Below are positions 1-7,772 of a stretch of DNA of 64,000 nt, piece by piece. The stretch's first letter is position 1; each line of letters begins with the position of its first letter. The DNA comes from Streptosporangium lutulentum (GTDB lineage Bacteria; Actinomycetota; Actinomycetes; Streptosporangiales; Streptosporangiaceae), in NCBI RefSeq assembly GCF_030811455.1, contig NZ_JAUSQU010000001.1, positions 8,990,001 through 9,054,000 of the forward strand. Reading direction: 5' to 3'. The position numbers and the translations under genes are program-made. The notes beneath the pieces are model-generated. The model was given only the letters and a program-made list of their open reading frames with translations, had not been told where the DNA came from and made no database searches.

Positions 1-792
1 CGCGTTTCCGTTCGCGTTCGCGTTGCCTCTTTCGGGCTGCGCGGTCTGGTCGAATCCGCGGTCGGTGACCGCGCCTCGGGTGACGATCGGCTGGTGGGTG
101 TCGAAGGGATAGCCGGGCCAGAGCTGCTCCACCCGTTCGCGCGGCAGCTTGCTCGCCGCGAGCGCCCGGCCGATCTCGTCCGCCATGTTGGAGCGCAGGT
201 CCCATGCCATGGCCTTGAGCCAGGCGATCGAGTCGACGGGGGTCCACGGCTCGGGCTCGTAGCCGGAGCTGGTGAACTGCAGGATCGTGTATTCAAGGCC
301 CTTGCTCGCGAAGCCCTCGTTCTGCCCCATCCACGCGTTGACGCCCTTGGCATAGGCGTCCAGGTAGAGCCGGGTCTGCTCGCCGAGCATGGGCAGTTCT
401 TCCTCGGCGATCTTCCGCCAGCCCATGGTGCGGATGACCTTGTCCTCGGCCAGCGTCGCCGAGCCGAACATCTCCGACAACCGACCGGCCGTCACGTGGC
501 GCCGGAAGTCCATCTCAAAGAACCGGTCCTGAGCGTGCACATAACCTTGGGCGAGGAACAAGTCGTTGGGGGAGTCCGCATAGATATGCGGAATTCCTGT
601 TTTGTCACGATATACAGTTACTTTTCCGGTAAGGCCGTTCACCTTGAGTTCGCCCCCGAGCTGGGGAAAAGACGCTCGCACGGTCCACACGCCGACCCCC
701 GCGAGGATCAGTCCGAACACCACCACAACGGTGAGCACTCGTGAGAGCCATTTGAGTGGTCGGGGCATCCAGGCATACGGCCGAAACCTCAC
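1..792 (-). CDS. Penicillin acylase family protein (N-terminal part, truncated by window edge)
   Basis: Leftward reading frame of 264 codons, open to the left edge. The GTG start at 792 has an AGGAGG ribosome site five bases upstream. A basic N-terminus is followed by one hydrophobic helix (about residues 16-36), a signal anchor or uncleaved signal. The next segment has the penicillin-acylase alpha-chain signature: VYRDKTGIPHIYA (60-72) and AQGYVHAQDRFFEMD (81-95). The family are Ntn-hydrolases that cleave themselves into two chains and hydrolyse amides such as beta-lactam side chains or acyl-homoserine lactones; the substrate here is unknown. The catalytic serine that opens the beta chain lies beyond the window. 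Codons for residues 56-72 mostly end in A or T, unlike the rest. The family call is firm; the specificity is open. Confidence 0.9.
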   Translation of the reverse strand, partial: MRFRPYAWMPRPLKWLSRVLTVVVVFGLILAGVGVWTVRASFPQLGGELKVNGLTGKVTVYRDKTGIPHIYADSPNDLFLAQGYVHAQDRFFEMDFRRHVTAGRLSEMFGSATLAEDKVIRTMGWRKIAEEELPMLGEQTRLYLDAYAKGVNAWMGQNEGFASKGLEYTILQFTSSGYEPEPWTPVDSIAWLKAMAWDLRSNMADEIGRALAASKLPRERVEQLWPGYPFDTHQPIVTRGAVTDRGFDQTAQPERGNANANGNA

Positions 793-1127
793 AAAAACCT
801 CCTACGCGATATGTCCCAGCAAGTTTGGCAGCACCCTCGGGCCCCGACACCGTACTCGCATTCGGCGAAAACGTGATGTACGGGGCTCCCGTACGCTGAC
901 CTGCTCGACGCCCGCGGCACCGTGTCAGTGCGTTGTCCGGCCGCCGTGCCGGGACCCCGCAGCAGTGATCTTCGGGCTGCGGGGAGCGGCAACCGGCGGG
1001 GTCTCCGTCACGGTCATTCGAGAACGGCCTACCGTCGAATCAGGCAGACCTGGAAACGCAGACCTGGAAACGGGGCGTCGTCCATCGCGACGGCGATGCC
1101 CGAGGGGCCATTGACGAAGGAAAACCC
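793..1127. other. Divergent intergenic region, 335 bp
   Basis: Separates the leftward acylase gene from the rightward peroxiredoxin gene and must hold promoters for both. Short overlapping frames on both strands show no recognisable protein. The only clear structure is a perfect 7-bp dyad at 878-894, listed separately. Confidence 0.6.
878..894. promoter_or_regulatory. Perfect 7-bp inverted repeat, possible operator
   Basis: GTACGGG, three bases, CCCGTAC. It lies between the two divergent genes, 86 bp from the acylase start. The symmetry suits a dimeric regulator, but no regulator gene is adjacent and no second copy was noticed in the window. Confidence 0.3.
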
Positions 1128-1700
1128 ATGAGCAACCTGCACGAACTTCCCGCCGACCTGCCCGTGCCCGAGAACGACGGGGCGGCGGACCACCTGCCGG
1201 GCCGCCGTGCGCCCCACGTCGAACTGCCGGGCACGGGGGGTGAGACGGTCGTCCTCGACGCGCTGGGCCCGGGTCGTTCAGTGATCTACGTCTATCCGCT
1301 GACCGGCCGCCCGGACGCCGACCTGCCGCGGGGATGGAACGCCATCCCCGGAGCGCGCGGCTGCACCGCCGAGGCGTGCGACTTCCGTGACCATCACAGG
1401 GAGTTGACGGCCGCCGGTGCGGCCCGGGTGTTCGGCCTGTCCAGCCAGGACGGCGAATACCAGCGTGAGGTCGTCGAGCGGCTCCATCTGCCGTTCTCGA
1501 TGCTCGCCGACCCCAGGTTGCGCCTGGCCGGCGAGCTGGACCTGCCGACGTTCGAGGCGGACGGGATGACGCTGTACAAACGGCTCACGCTGATCATCCG
1601 TGACGGTGTGATCGAGCACGTCTTCTACCCGATCTTCCCGCCGAACGAGCACGCTCAGCAGGTCCTGACCTGGCTACGGGAGAACGCCGCCGACCGCTGA
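1128..1700 (+). CDS. Peroxiredoxin (AhpC/TSA, BCP/PrxQ-like)
   Basis: A 190-residue thiol peroxidase predicted to reduce hydrogen peroxide or organic hydroperoxides in the cytoplasm. The segment YPLTGRPD is followed by PGARGCTAEACDFRD; C79 is the likely peroxidatic cysteine and C84 the resolving one, a CX4C arrangement typical of BCP/PrxQ proteins. A thioredoxin fold is suggested by the preceding VIYVYPLTG strand. About 35 extra N-terminal residues precede the fold. The ATG at 1128 has GAAGGA seven bases upstream. The gene stands alone, divergent from the acylase and convergent with the acetyltransferase at 1754. The electron donor is not encoded nearby. Confidence 0.9.
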   Translation: MSNLHELPADLPVPENDGAADHLPGRRAPHVELPGTGGETVVLDALGPGRSVIYVYPLTGRPDADLPRGWNAIPGARGCTAEACDFRDHHRELTAAGAARVFGLSSQDGEYQREVVERLHLPFSMLADPRLRLAGELDLPTFEADGMTLYKRLTLIIRDGVIEHVFYPIFPPNEHAQQVLTWLRENAADR

Positions 1701-1753
1701 CCGCGAGCGAGGCGGCCGATGCCCTTCCGGCCCCCCACCGGCCGGCGCCGTGA

Positions 1754-2230
1754 TCACAACGACGTCTCCAGGACCACGGACCGCATGGAGAAGCCGTTGC
1801 GCTCGTAGAAGCGCACGGCCGCCTCGTTGCCGGCGTACGCCGTCACCCCGGCGTACTGCGCTCCGTGGTGGCGGGCCCATGCCCTGAACTCCTCCACCAG
1901 GTTGACGCCGACCTTCCGGCCGCGATACGTGGGCCGCACGTAGATGCTGCCCAGCGTCGCCACCACGACCGGACGCATCGTGGTGGGCCCGAACAGCGTG
2001 CCGGTCAGGTGGCCCACGATCCGGCCGCCGTCGTCGGCGACCAGCATCAGGCGGTCCGGGTCGCTCAGAGCCTTCGAGAACCGGGTCAGGCCGTGCTCCG
2101 CGGGCCAGTTCAGATTCAAGGTGAGGTCGTGGGTTCCGGCGTCCTCCGCGAACAGCGCGGAGGAGCAGGCCACGATCCCATTGAGGTCCGCAACGGTGGC
2201 AGGCCGGACGACAACGCCGTTCTCGCTCAT
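1754..2230 (-). CDS. GNAT family N-acetyltransferase
   Basis: About 158 residues with the GNAT fold: an opening VVVRPATVADL strand, a central VATLGSIYVRPTYRGRKVGVNLV region holding the acetyl-CoA-binding R/Q-x-x-G-x-G/A-like loop (here RGRKVG), and a C-terminal NEAAVRFYERNGF helix-strand. The acceptor substrate cannot be read from the sequence. An in-frame ATG exists 30 bases further upstream, but ATG 2230 has a TAGCGT box exactly 7 bases upstream (2238-2243) and fits the usual start of the fold, so I chose it and infer a leaderless transcript. It converges on the peroxiredoxin gene. Confidence 0.85.
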   Translation of the reverse strand: MSENGVVVRPATVADLNGIVACSSALFAEDAGTHDLTLNLNWPAEHGLTRFSKALSDPDRLMLVADDGGRIVGHLTGTLFGPTTMRPVVVATLGSIYVRPTYRGRKVGVNLVEEFRAWARHHGAQYAGVTAYAGNEAAVRFYERNGFSMRSVVLETSL

Positions 2231-2237
2231 GATCAGG

Positions 2238-2243
2238 ACGCTA
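2238..2243 (-). promoter_or_regulatory. Leaderless -10 box of the GNAT gene
   Basis: TAGCGT on the minus strand, 7 bases before the ATG at 2230, matching the TANNNT-plus-6-to-8 pattern repeated across this window. Confidence 0.55.
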
Positions 2244-2333
2244 TCGGCCGCCACCGACATTAGACGCGATCTGCTACCACGGCCTGCGGAAACATGACCA
2301 TTCCATGCTGGATCGACAAGGTCACCGCCAGGT

Positions 2334-3725
2334 CTAGTCCCAGACGTCGGACCAGGTCTGGCCCTCGGGGGTGTCGGCGACCTTCACGCCGAGGGCGGCC
2401 AGATCGCCGCGGAGACGGTCGGCGGTGGGCCAGTCTCCGGCCTCGCGCGCCCGCCCGCGCTGCTCCAGCAGTTCGGCGGCGCCCGCGGGAAGGCTCCTCG
2501 ATCTGCCGATGTCGAGGGAGAGGTCCAGACCGAGGATCTGGTCGAGGTGAAGGAAGGACTCAAGCCGGGATCCGGGGGCGACCGAGTCGTCGCGTTCCAG
2601 CTCGCGGAGGAGGCGCAGGGCGAGGGGGGTGTCGAGGTCGTCGTCGAAGGCGGCCTCGATCCCGGAGATCCGGTCGGCGGGCATCGGGCGGCTCGGGAAC
2701 TCCGACCACTCGGCGACGCGGGAACGCCAGCGCCGCAGGGTCTTGTCGGCGGCCCGGAGGGTGTCCCAGGTGAGGTTCATCTGCTGGCGGTAGCGATGTT
2801 CCATGAACGCCAGCCGTACGGCCAGCGGATCCAGGCCCGCGTCGGTCACGTCCCGGAGCAGGACCACGTTGCCGGTGGACTTGGACATCTTGCGCCCGTC
2901 GAAGAGCAGGTGCTCGCCGTGGACCCAGTGCCTCACCACCTCGTGCCCGGTGACGGCGTCGGACTGGGCGCGCTCGTCCTCGTGGTGCGGGAAGCGCAGG
3001 TCGATCCCGCCGGTGTGCAGGTCGATGTGCTCACCGAGGAACCGCAGCGCCATCGCCGAGCACTCGATGTGCCAGCCGGGGAAGCCCCGGCCCCACGGGG
3101 TGTCCCAGGTCAGCTCCCGGTCCGAGGGCTTCCACAGGGCCCAGTCGGCGTGGAACCGCTTGCGGGGGTCGACGCCTTCGACGCGGTGGCCGGGCTTCAG
3201 CCGGTCGAGCCGGTTGCCCGAGATCTCGCCGTAGGTCGGGAAGGAGGCCGCGTCGAAGAAGACCGACCCGTCGGGGACCGTGTAGGCGTGTCCCTTCTGG
3301 ATCAGCCTGGCGATCAGCGCGATCGTCGAGTCCATCGTCTCGCTGGCCCTGGGGGAGTGCTCGGGCGGGCGCATGTTGAGCGCGGCCGCGTCCGCGAGGA
3401 AGGCGTCCTCGTAGAACCGGGCGATCTCCAGCGCGGTCCGGCCCTCAGCCCGCGCCTGGGCCAGGACCTTGTCCTCGCCGGCCGGGTCGATCTCGTTGTC
3501 GTCCACCAGGTGACCGACGTCGGTGATGTTGCGGCAGACGACCACCCGGACCCGTTGCCGCTCGCTGACCCGTCTGATCAGGTCCGACAGCAGGTACGAG
3601 CGGAGGTTGCCCACGTGGGCGTACCTGTAGACGGTCGGGCCGCAGGTGTACATCCGCAGTGACCGGGTCCCCTCGGGGACGATCTGTCGAACCTGGCGAT
3701 TCCGCGTGTCATACAGGCGCAGCAT
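2334..3725 (-). CDS. cysS: Cysteinyl-tRNA synthetase (probable second copy)
   Basis: A 463-residue class I aminoacyl-tRNA synthetase of normal CysRS length. It keeps the zinc ligands expected from the E. coli enzyme (C28 in YTCGPTVY, C222 in GWHIECSAM, H247 and E251 in FPHHEDE), a HIGH-type motif HVGN (37-40) as in many Gram-positive CysRSs, and KMSKS (279-283). It lacks the CGITPYDATHLGH-type motif of the mycothiol enzyme MshC, so it should charge tRNA-Cys. Actinomycetes usually carry the housekeeping cysS in another gene neighbourhood, so this may be a second, specialised copy; the window cannot prove that. It starts 89 bp downstream of the 615-residue DNA-binding protein, probably as the last gene of the helicase cluster. 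Confidence 0.93.
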   Translation of the reverse strand: MLRLYDTRNRQVRQIVPEGTRSLRMYTCGPTVYRYAHVGNLRSYLLSDLIRRVSERQRVRVVVCRNITDVGHLVDDNEIDPAGEDKVLAQARAEGRTALEIARFYEDAFLADAAALNMRPPEHSPRASETMDSTIALIARLIQKGHAYTVPDGSVFFDAASFPTYGEISGNRLDRLKPGHRVEGVDPRKRFHADWALWKPSDRELTWDTPWGRGFPGWHIECSAMALRFLGEHIDLHTGGIDLRFPHHEDERAQSDAVTGHEVVRHWVHGEHLLFDGRKMSKSTGNVVLLRDVTDAGLDPLAVRLAFMEHRYRQQMNLTWDTLRAADKTLRRWRSRVAEWSEFPSRPMPADRISGIEAAFDDDLDTPLALRLLRELERDDSVAPGSRLESFLHLDQILGLDLSLDIGRSRSLPAGAAELLEQRGRAREAGDWPTADRLRGDLAALGVKVADTPEGQTWSDVWD

Positions 3726-3814
3726 GTCCCGAGCCTATTCTCCTCGGGCGGTCCTTTTCGGGTGCCGCCCTCCGGTTCTCCTCAGGTGGTTCTCCGCGCG
3801 GGTGCCTTCCCTCG

Positions 3815-5662
3815 TCAGGCGGGTCCCTCCAGGAAGACCAGGATCTCCCGGTCGCCGCGATCGCGAAGGCGGGTGATGACCTCCTCGCGGGTGCAGCCGT
3901 CGGACAGGCCGATGCGGGCGCCGATCAGGCGGATGCCCTCGGCCTCCGAGGCGACCGGGGCGGTGTAGCCGATCAGGTGCAGGGCCCGGTTCAGGGCGGG
4001 AAGGGCGGGGGACGCGGCGGGAAGGTAGCGGGTCAGCAGCTCGCCGCCGTCGGACACCGTCAGGAAGACGTGGTCGCCCTCCGCGGCGTTGGCGGCGATC
4101 AGGACCGGGCGGATGGAACCCATGGTCGGCTGGTTGTGCCAGCTGATCACCACGTCCCCGGAGGGGGTGGAGGCGGTCAGCTGCCCGCCGGGGGCCATGC
4201 CGAGGTGCGCCGCGAAGCCGGTCGGCAGGGGAGAGCCCGAGCCGCGCAGGTGCTCGGCGTTGACGTCCACCCGGTGCCACCAGCGCCCGTCGCGGCTGCG
4301 GAAGCAGCGGCGGGTCGAGGAGACGTCGCGGCGCGGGTGGTAGTCGGCCTGTTCGGCGCCGGCCACCCGGATCCACCCGCGCTGGGTGCGTTCGAAGCCG
4401 GGCCCGCCCGCGTAGGCGCGGACCGAGCTCTCGCTCACGTCGTAGCGGGCGGTCAGGTTTGTGACGATCGTGTTGACCGACGCCTCGCCGCTGGACCGCT
4501 CGATCTCCCGGACGATCATCTCCCGGATGCCCAGATACTGCTCGCCGCCCCAGCGGGACAGCCCGTACTTGTTCCGGTCGACCCGCAGGAACCGGTCGTC
4601 GGCGGTGAGCTGGTTGCGGATGCCGACGAGGCTGTAGTCCTCGCCGATGCGCTCCTGGATCTCCTCGGGCGTCAGCGGGTTCCCGGCCACCGCGAGCACG
4701 GCCTGGGCCTTGTCGTTGACGCTGCGCGGCCACGGCACCACGTGGTCCTCCAGCACCCTCAGCTGGGGTACGGCGATCAGCCACCGCTCGGCCACGTCCT
4801 CGCGGATGCCGAGCTGGCTGACCATCGTGACGGCCTCGTCCAGGGGGCGCGGCCCGTCGGTGAACAACTGCCGGGTCTTCTCCCTGAGCTCGTCGGCGCC
4901 GCCGGCGACCAGCCAGCCGTCCACCTGGTCGTAGCCGCTCAGCAGGGTCCGCACGAACCGCCAGGAGGGGATGCCCAGGGTGGCCAGCTCGGCGCGGTGC
5001 CACGGCACCGCGGCGGCCAGGTCGTCGGCCGGTACGGCGGAGCCCAACCGGCCCCGCAGCCAGGAGACGTGGGCGATCAGCGGTGCCGCGTCCTCACTGC
5101 CCAGCCAGACCTCGACGTGGTCGCGCAGGTCGCGCTCGATCTGCCGGATGCGTTCCCTGGTCACCGAGAACCGCTGGGCCAGGTCGTCGAGTGTGGCCCG
5201 CTGGGAGGCGTAGAGCCGGTCCCTGGCGATGGCCCGCTGCCGTTCGTCCAACGTGGCGAAGAGCTCGTCGATCAGCTCGGGCAACGGCCGGTCGGGACGG
5301 GAGGGACGCACCGTGGCGACGCTCTCCTCGGTGACCGGTTCAAGGAGTCGTTCCAGCACGTCGGTGAACAGTTTGTGCACCGTCTCGCGGCCGAGCCCCT
5401 CGGGCGTGCGGACGCTCGAAGCGGGGTCGGCGAACCTGAGTACGGGCAGGACGTCACCGAGCATCAGATATCCCCAGCACGTCAGGGCAAGGTCTGTCAG
5501 GCGTCCGGCGACCTCGGAGGTCCCGATGGTGGTGCAGGCCCGGTCGAGTGGAAGCGCCTGCCACCACGCCTCGGGGAGACGGGGGTCGGTTGCGATCGGC
5601 GCTACCTGGCCGGGAGAGGTCCAGCGCAGGGGTGGCGCGATGTCGCTCAGGCTGAGGTTCAT
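3815..5662 (-). CDS. Sigma-70 region-4-like / winged-helix protein, helicase-associated (paralogue A)
   Basis: A 615-residue multidomain protein, function unknown. Residues 1-110 (MNLSLSDIAPPLRW start) match the N-terminus of the 771-residue protein two genes upstream. Residues 139-188 resemble sigma-70 region 4: TLDDLAQRFSVTRERIRQIE is the helix-turn-helix normally contacting -35 DNA. Residues 318-368 look like a HARE-type winged helix, the fold of the RNA polymerase delta subunit (GNPLTPEEIQERIG, then RFLRVDRNKYGL), followed by a second helix-turn-helix-like unit (YDVSESSVRAYA, 407-418). Residues 447-615 are shared with the paralogue, with WWHRVDV and a closing LRDRGDREIL. No catalytic motif was seen. 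It follows the helicase gene by 49 bp in the same operon. Acting as a DNA- or RNA-polymerase-binding partner of the helicase is inference. Confidence 0.8.
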   Translation of the reverse strand: MNLSLSDIAPPLRWTSPGQVAPIATDPRLPEAWWQALPLDRACTTIGTSEVAGRLTDLALTCWGYLMLGDVLPVLRFADPASSVRTPEGLGRETVHKLFTDVLERLLEPVTEESVATVRPSRPDRPLPELIDELFATLDERQRAIARDRLYASQRATLDDLAQRFSVTRERIRQIERDLRDHVEVWLGSEDAAPLIAHVSWLRGRLGSAVPADDLAAAVPWHRAELATLGIPSWRFVRTLLSGYDQVDGWLVAGGADELREKTRQLFTDGPRPLDEAVTMVSQLGIREDVAERWLIAVPQLRVLEDHVVPWPRSVNDKAQAVLAVAGNPLTPEEIQERIGEDYSLVGIRNQLTADDRFLRVDRNKYGLSRWGGEQYLGIREMIVREIERSSGEASVNTIVTNLTARYDVSESSVRAYAGGPGFERTQRGWIRVAGAEQADYHPRRDVSSTRRCFRSRDGRWWHRVDVNAEHLRGSGSPLPTGFAAHLGMAPGGQLTASTPSGDVVISWHNQPTMGSIRPVLIAANAAEGDHVFLTVSDGGELLTRYLPAASPALPALNRALHLIGYTAPVASEAEGIRLIGARIGLSDGCTREEVITRLRDRGDREILVFLEGPA

Positions 5663-5711
5663 TGAGGTCCAACCGGCAAAGGGGAATATATCCGCAGTTC
5701 AGAGTATGTGA

Positions 5712-7769
5712 TCAGGTGGGAAGGAAGGGACTGGCTCGCCCGGAGTGGGACACGTAAAGCAGTTCTCTGGCCCGGGTGCAGGCCACGTAGAGCAGGCCGC
5801 GCTCGCGCTGGAGGTCGTGTGCCCTGGCCGCCGGGTCCTCCCGGACGGGGGTGAGCGCGTCGGGGTCGGGCACGATCCCGTCGGTCACGCCGATCACGGC
5901 GACACGCCGGAACTCCAGCCCCTTCATACCGTGCAACGTCGTCACCCGTACTCCCAGCTCGCGAAGAGCGGCTCGGGCATTGCGCACGAGGCCGGCCGTC
6001 CTGGCGGCGACCGCGATCTCCTGGGGCGGTACGCCTTCCCGCACCCACTGTCCCACTTGTGTGATCAGACCTGTCAGCTCGCCCTCCGGTGAGTCGTAGG
6101 CGCGGACCATCGGACGAGGCCCGTGCCGTGTGGCGCGCAAACCGTACAGCTCCTGCACTCCGCTCACGAGCCCGTCGGCGGGCCCGCCTCCGCGTAGTCG
6201 TACCCCCCAGGACAGGATCTCCTGCGGAAGCCGGTATGACACTTGAAGTCGTTGCTGAATCGCGTCGATCCCGACCGCGCCCAGGGAGACCCGCGTGTCG
6301 AAGATGCGCTGGTGCGGGTCGCCCACGATGAACAGGTCGTCGCGGGCGTGCGGCACCGCCGCGCGGAGCAGCCGCCACTGCGCGGGGTGCAGGTCCTGCG
6401 CCTCGTCCACCACGATGTGCCGGTACGGCTCCCGCTTCGGCTCCGTCTCCTCAAGGAGGTCCCCGGTCGTCTGACCGAGCAGCACGGACGCCTCCGAGGC
6501 CAGCTGGAGCAGGGTCCGCTTGCCGCGCTCCCGCAACTGCTCGGTGACGTGATCGATGGCTCGCCAGACGGCGGTCCGCTCCTCGTCCGTGAGCCCGACG
6601 CTGCGACCGGGGCGGGGCGCGCTCAGATACTCCTCCAGGGTCTGGAGGTTCTGCGCCAGCACCACCTGTTCCCACTCCCGCAGCAGGAACGCCGGGCTGT
6701 GGCCGGTCCCGGTCTCCTCCCAGAGCGCGACCAGTTCCGTGGCGCCGACCAGGGAGGGCGGCCGTCCCTCGGCCTCCGAGACGATGCGGTGGGCCAGCCG
6801 GTCCACGTTGCCGACCTCGACCCGTTTGCGTGTCACCTCGTCCTCGATCAGCAGGTCGAGCCTGGCGGCGAGTTCGGCGCTCAGCTTCTGGGAGAAGGTG
6901 ACCAGCAGGATCTGCCCGGTGCCGCGCCTGGCGAGGTGGGCGGACCTGTGCAGGGCGACGAGCGTCTTGCCGGTGCCCGCGCCGCCGGTGACCAGGGTCG
7001 GCTGCCGGTAGGACTCCCAGTAGGCCATCCGGTGCTGCGGCGGGTGCAGGAACACGCACCAGTCCGGCGCGTCGAGCACCCGGTTCAGCTCGCGAGGGGA
7101 GTCGGTGAAGACGGCGCGATCCGGGCTGCGCCGCAGAGCGGCGCCGAAGTCCTCAAGGTTGATCGGCTCCGGGTCCGGGGCGAGGGCGCGGCAGTTCTCC
7201 AGCTCCCGCCAGGCCCCGGTCATCGACTCGCCCCTGGCCAGCGCGGCCAGCGGTTCGTACTGCGTCGGAGGCAGCAACGGCTCCAGAGCCTCCAGGGTGA
7301 GCTGGTCGGTGATCTGTCTCACCAGCGGCAGGAACCTGTTGTCGACGCCGAGCTCGGCCAGGTCGGTGTCGCAGATGTCCGCGAACAGGCGCGTCGGGGA
7401 GGCCTCGGCCGACCTGCGGATCGCGGGCCGTACCCGGTCCAGCGCCACGGCGTCCCACATCTCGACCACGCCCAGCGCGGTGTTGACCCCGAACCGGTGG
7501 CGCTGGGCGTAGGCCCACGCCTCGGCGTCGGGAAGCACGGTCAGCAGCCAGTAGACGTCTCGCTGCTTGACCACGACGCCCCGGTGGCGGTCGGCCAGCC
7601 TCAGCGTGGCGACCCGGGGGTCCCTGGCCCCTCTGACCCGCTCCGGGTACGGCGCGCCCGCCACGTTCTGCAGGAAACGCCGCGCCGCGACCACGACGTC
7701 CCGGCGCACGGGCTGGGCCAGGGCGCTGAGCTCTACGGGGAACTCCGGGGAGATCGCGAGACGGGGCAT
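5712..7769 (-). CDS. UvrD/Rep-family (SF1A) helicase with RelE/ParE-like N-terminal domain
   Basis: A 685-residue superfamily 1 helicase with all core motifs: Walker A GGAGTGKT (262-269), VDEAQDL (454-460), GDPHQRIFD (483-491), SYRLP (511-515), TLHGMKGLEF (611-620) and YVACTRA (661-667). Residues 1-110 resemble the RelE/ParE-toxin-like fold found at the front of some actinobacterial UvrD-like proteins (KQRDVYWLLTVLPD, then NTALGVVEMWD); toxin activity is not implied. It should translocate 3' to 5' on single-stranded DNA or act on nucleoprotein complexes. It begins 3 bp after the stop of the 771-residue paralogue and is followed by the 615-residue one, so all three are probably cotranscribed. 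It has no own ribosome site and likely depends on translational coupling. No nuclease domain is present. Confidence 0.92.
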   Translation of the reverse strand: MPRLAISPEFPVELSALAQPVRRDVVVAARRFLQNVAGAPYPERVRGARDPRVATLRLADRHRGVVVKQRDVYWLLTVLPDAEAWAYAQRHRFGVNTALGVVEMWDAVALDRVRPAIRRSAEASPTRLFADICDTDLAELGVDNRFLPLVRQITDQLTLEALEPLLPPTQYEPLAALARGESMTGAWRELENCRALAPDPEPINLEDFGAALRRSPDRAVFTDSPRELNRVLDAPDWCVFLHPPQHRMAYWESYRQPTLVTGGAGTGKTLVALHRSAHLARRGTGQILLVTFSQKLSAELAARLDLLIEDEVTRKRVEVGNVDRLAHRIVSEAEGRPPSLVGATELVALWEETGTGHSPAFLLREWEQVVLAQNLQTLEEYLSAPRPGRSVGLTDEERTAVWRAIDHVTEQLRERGKRTLLQLASEASVLLGQTTGDLLEETEPKREPYRHIVVDEAQDLHPAQWRLLRAAVPHARDDLFIVGDPHQRIFDTRVSLGAVGIDAIQQRLQVSYRLPQEILSWGVRLRGGGPADGLVSGVQELYGLRATRHGPRPMVRAYDSPEGELTGLITQVGQWVREGVPPQEIAVAARTAGLVRNARAALRELGVRVTTLHGMKGLEFRRVAVIGVTDGIVPDPDALTPVREDPAARAHDLQRERGLLYVACTRARELLYVSHSGRASPFLPT

Positions 7770-7772
7770 GGG

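Noticed and set aside
94..744. 216-residue rightward frame
   Set aside because: It is the shadow of the leftward penicillin-acylase gene, which has a ribosome site and clear family motifs.
2334..3725. MshC (mycothiol ligase) instead of CysRS
   Set aside because: Motifs are CGPTVYRYAHVGN and full-length CysRS C-terminal region; the MshC-type CGITPYDATHLGH motif is absent.
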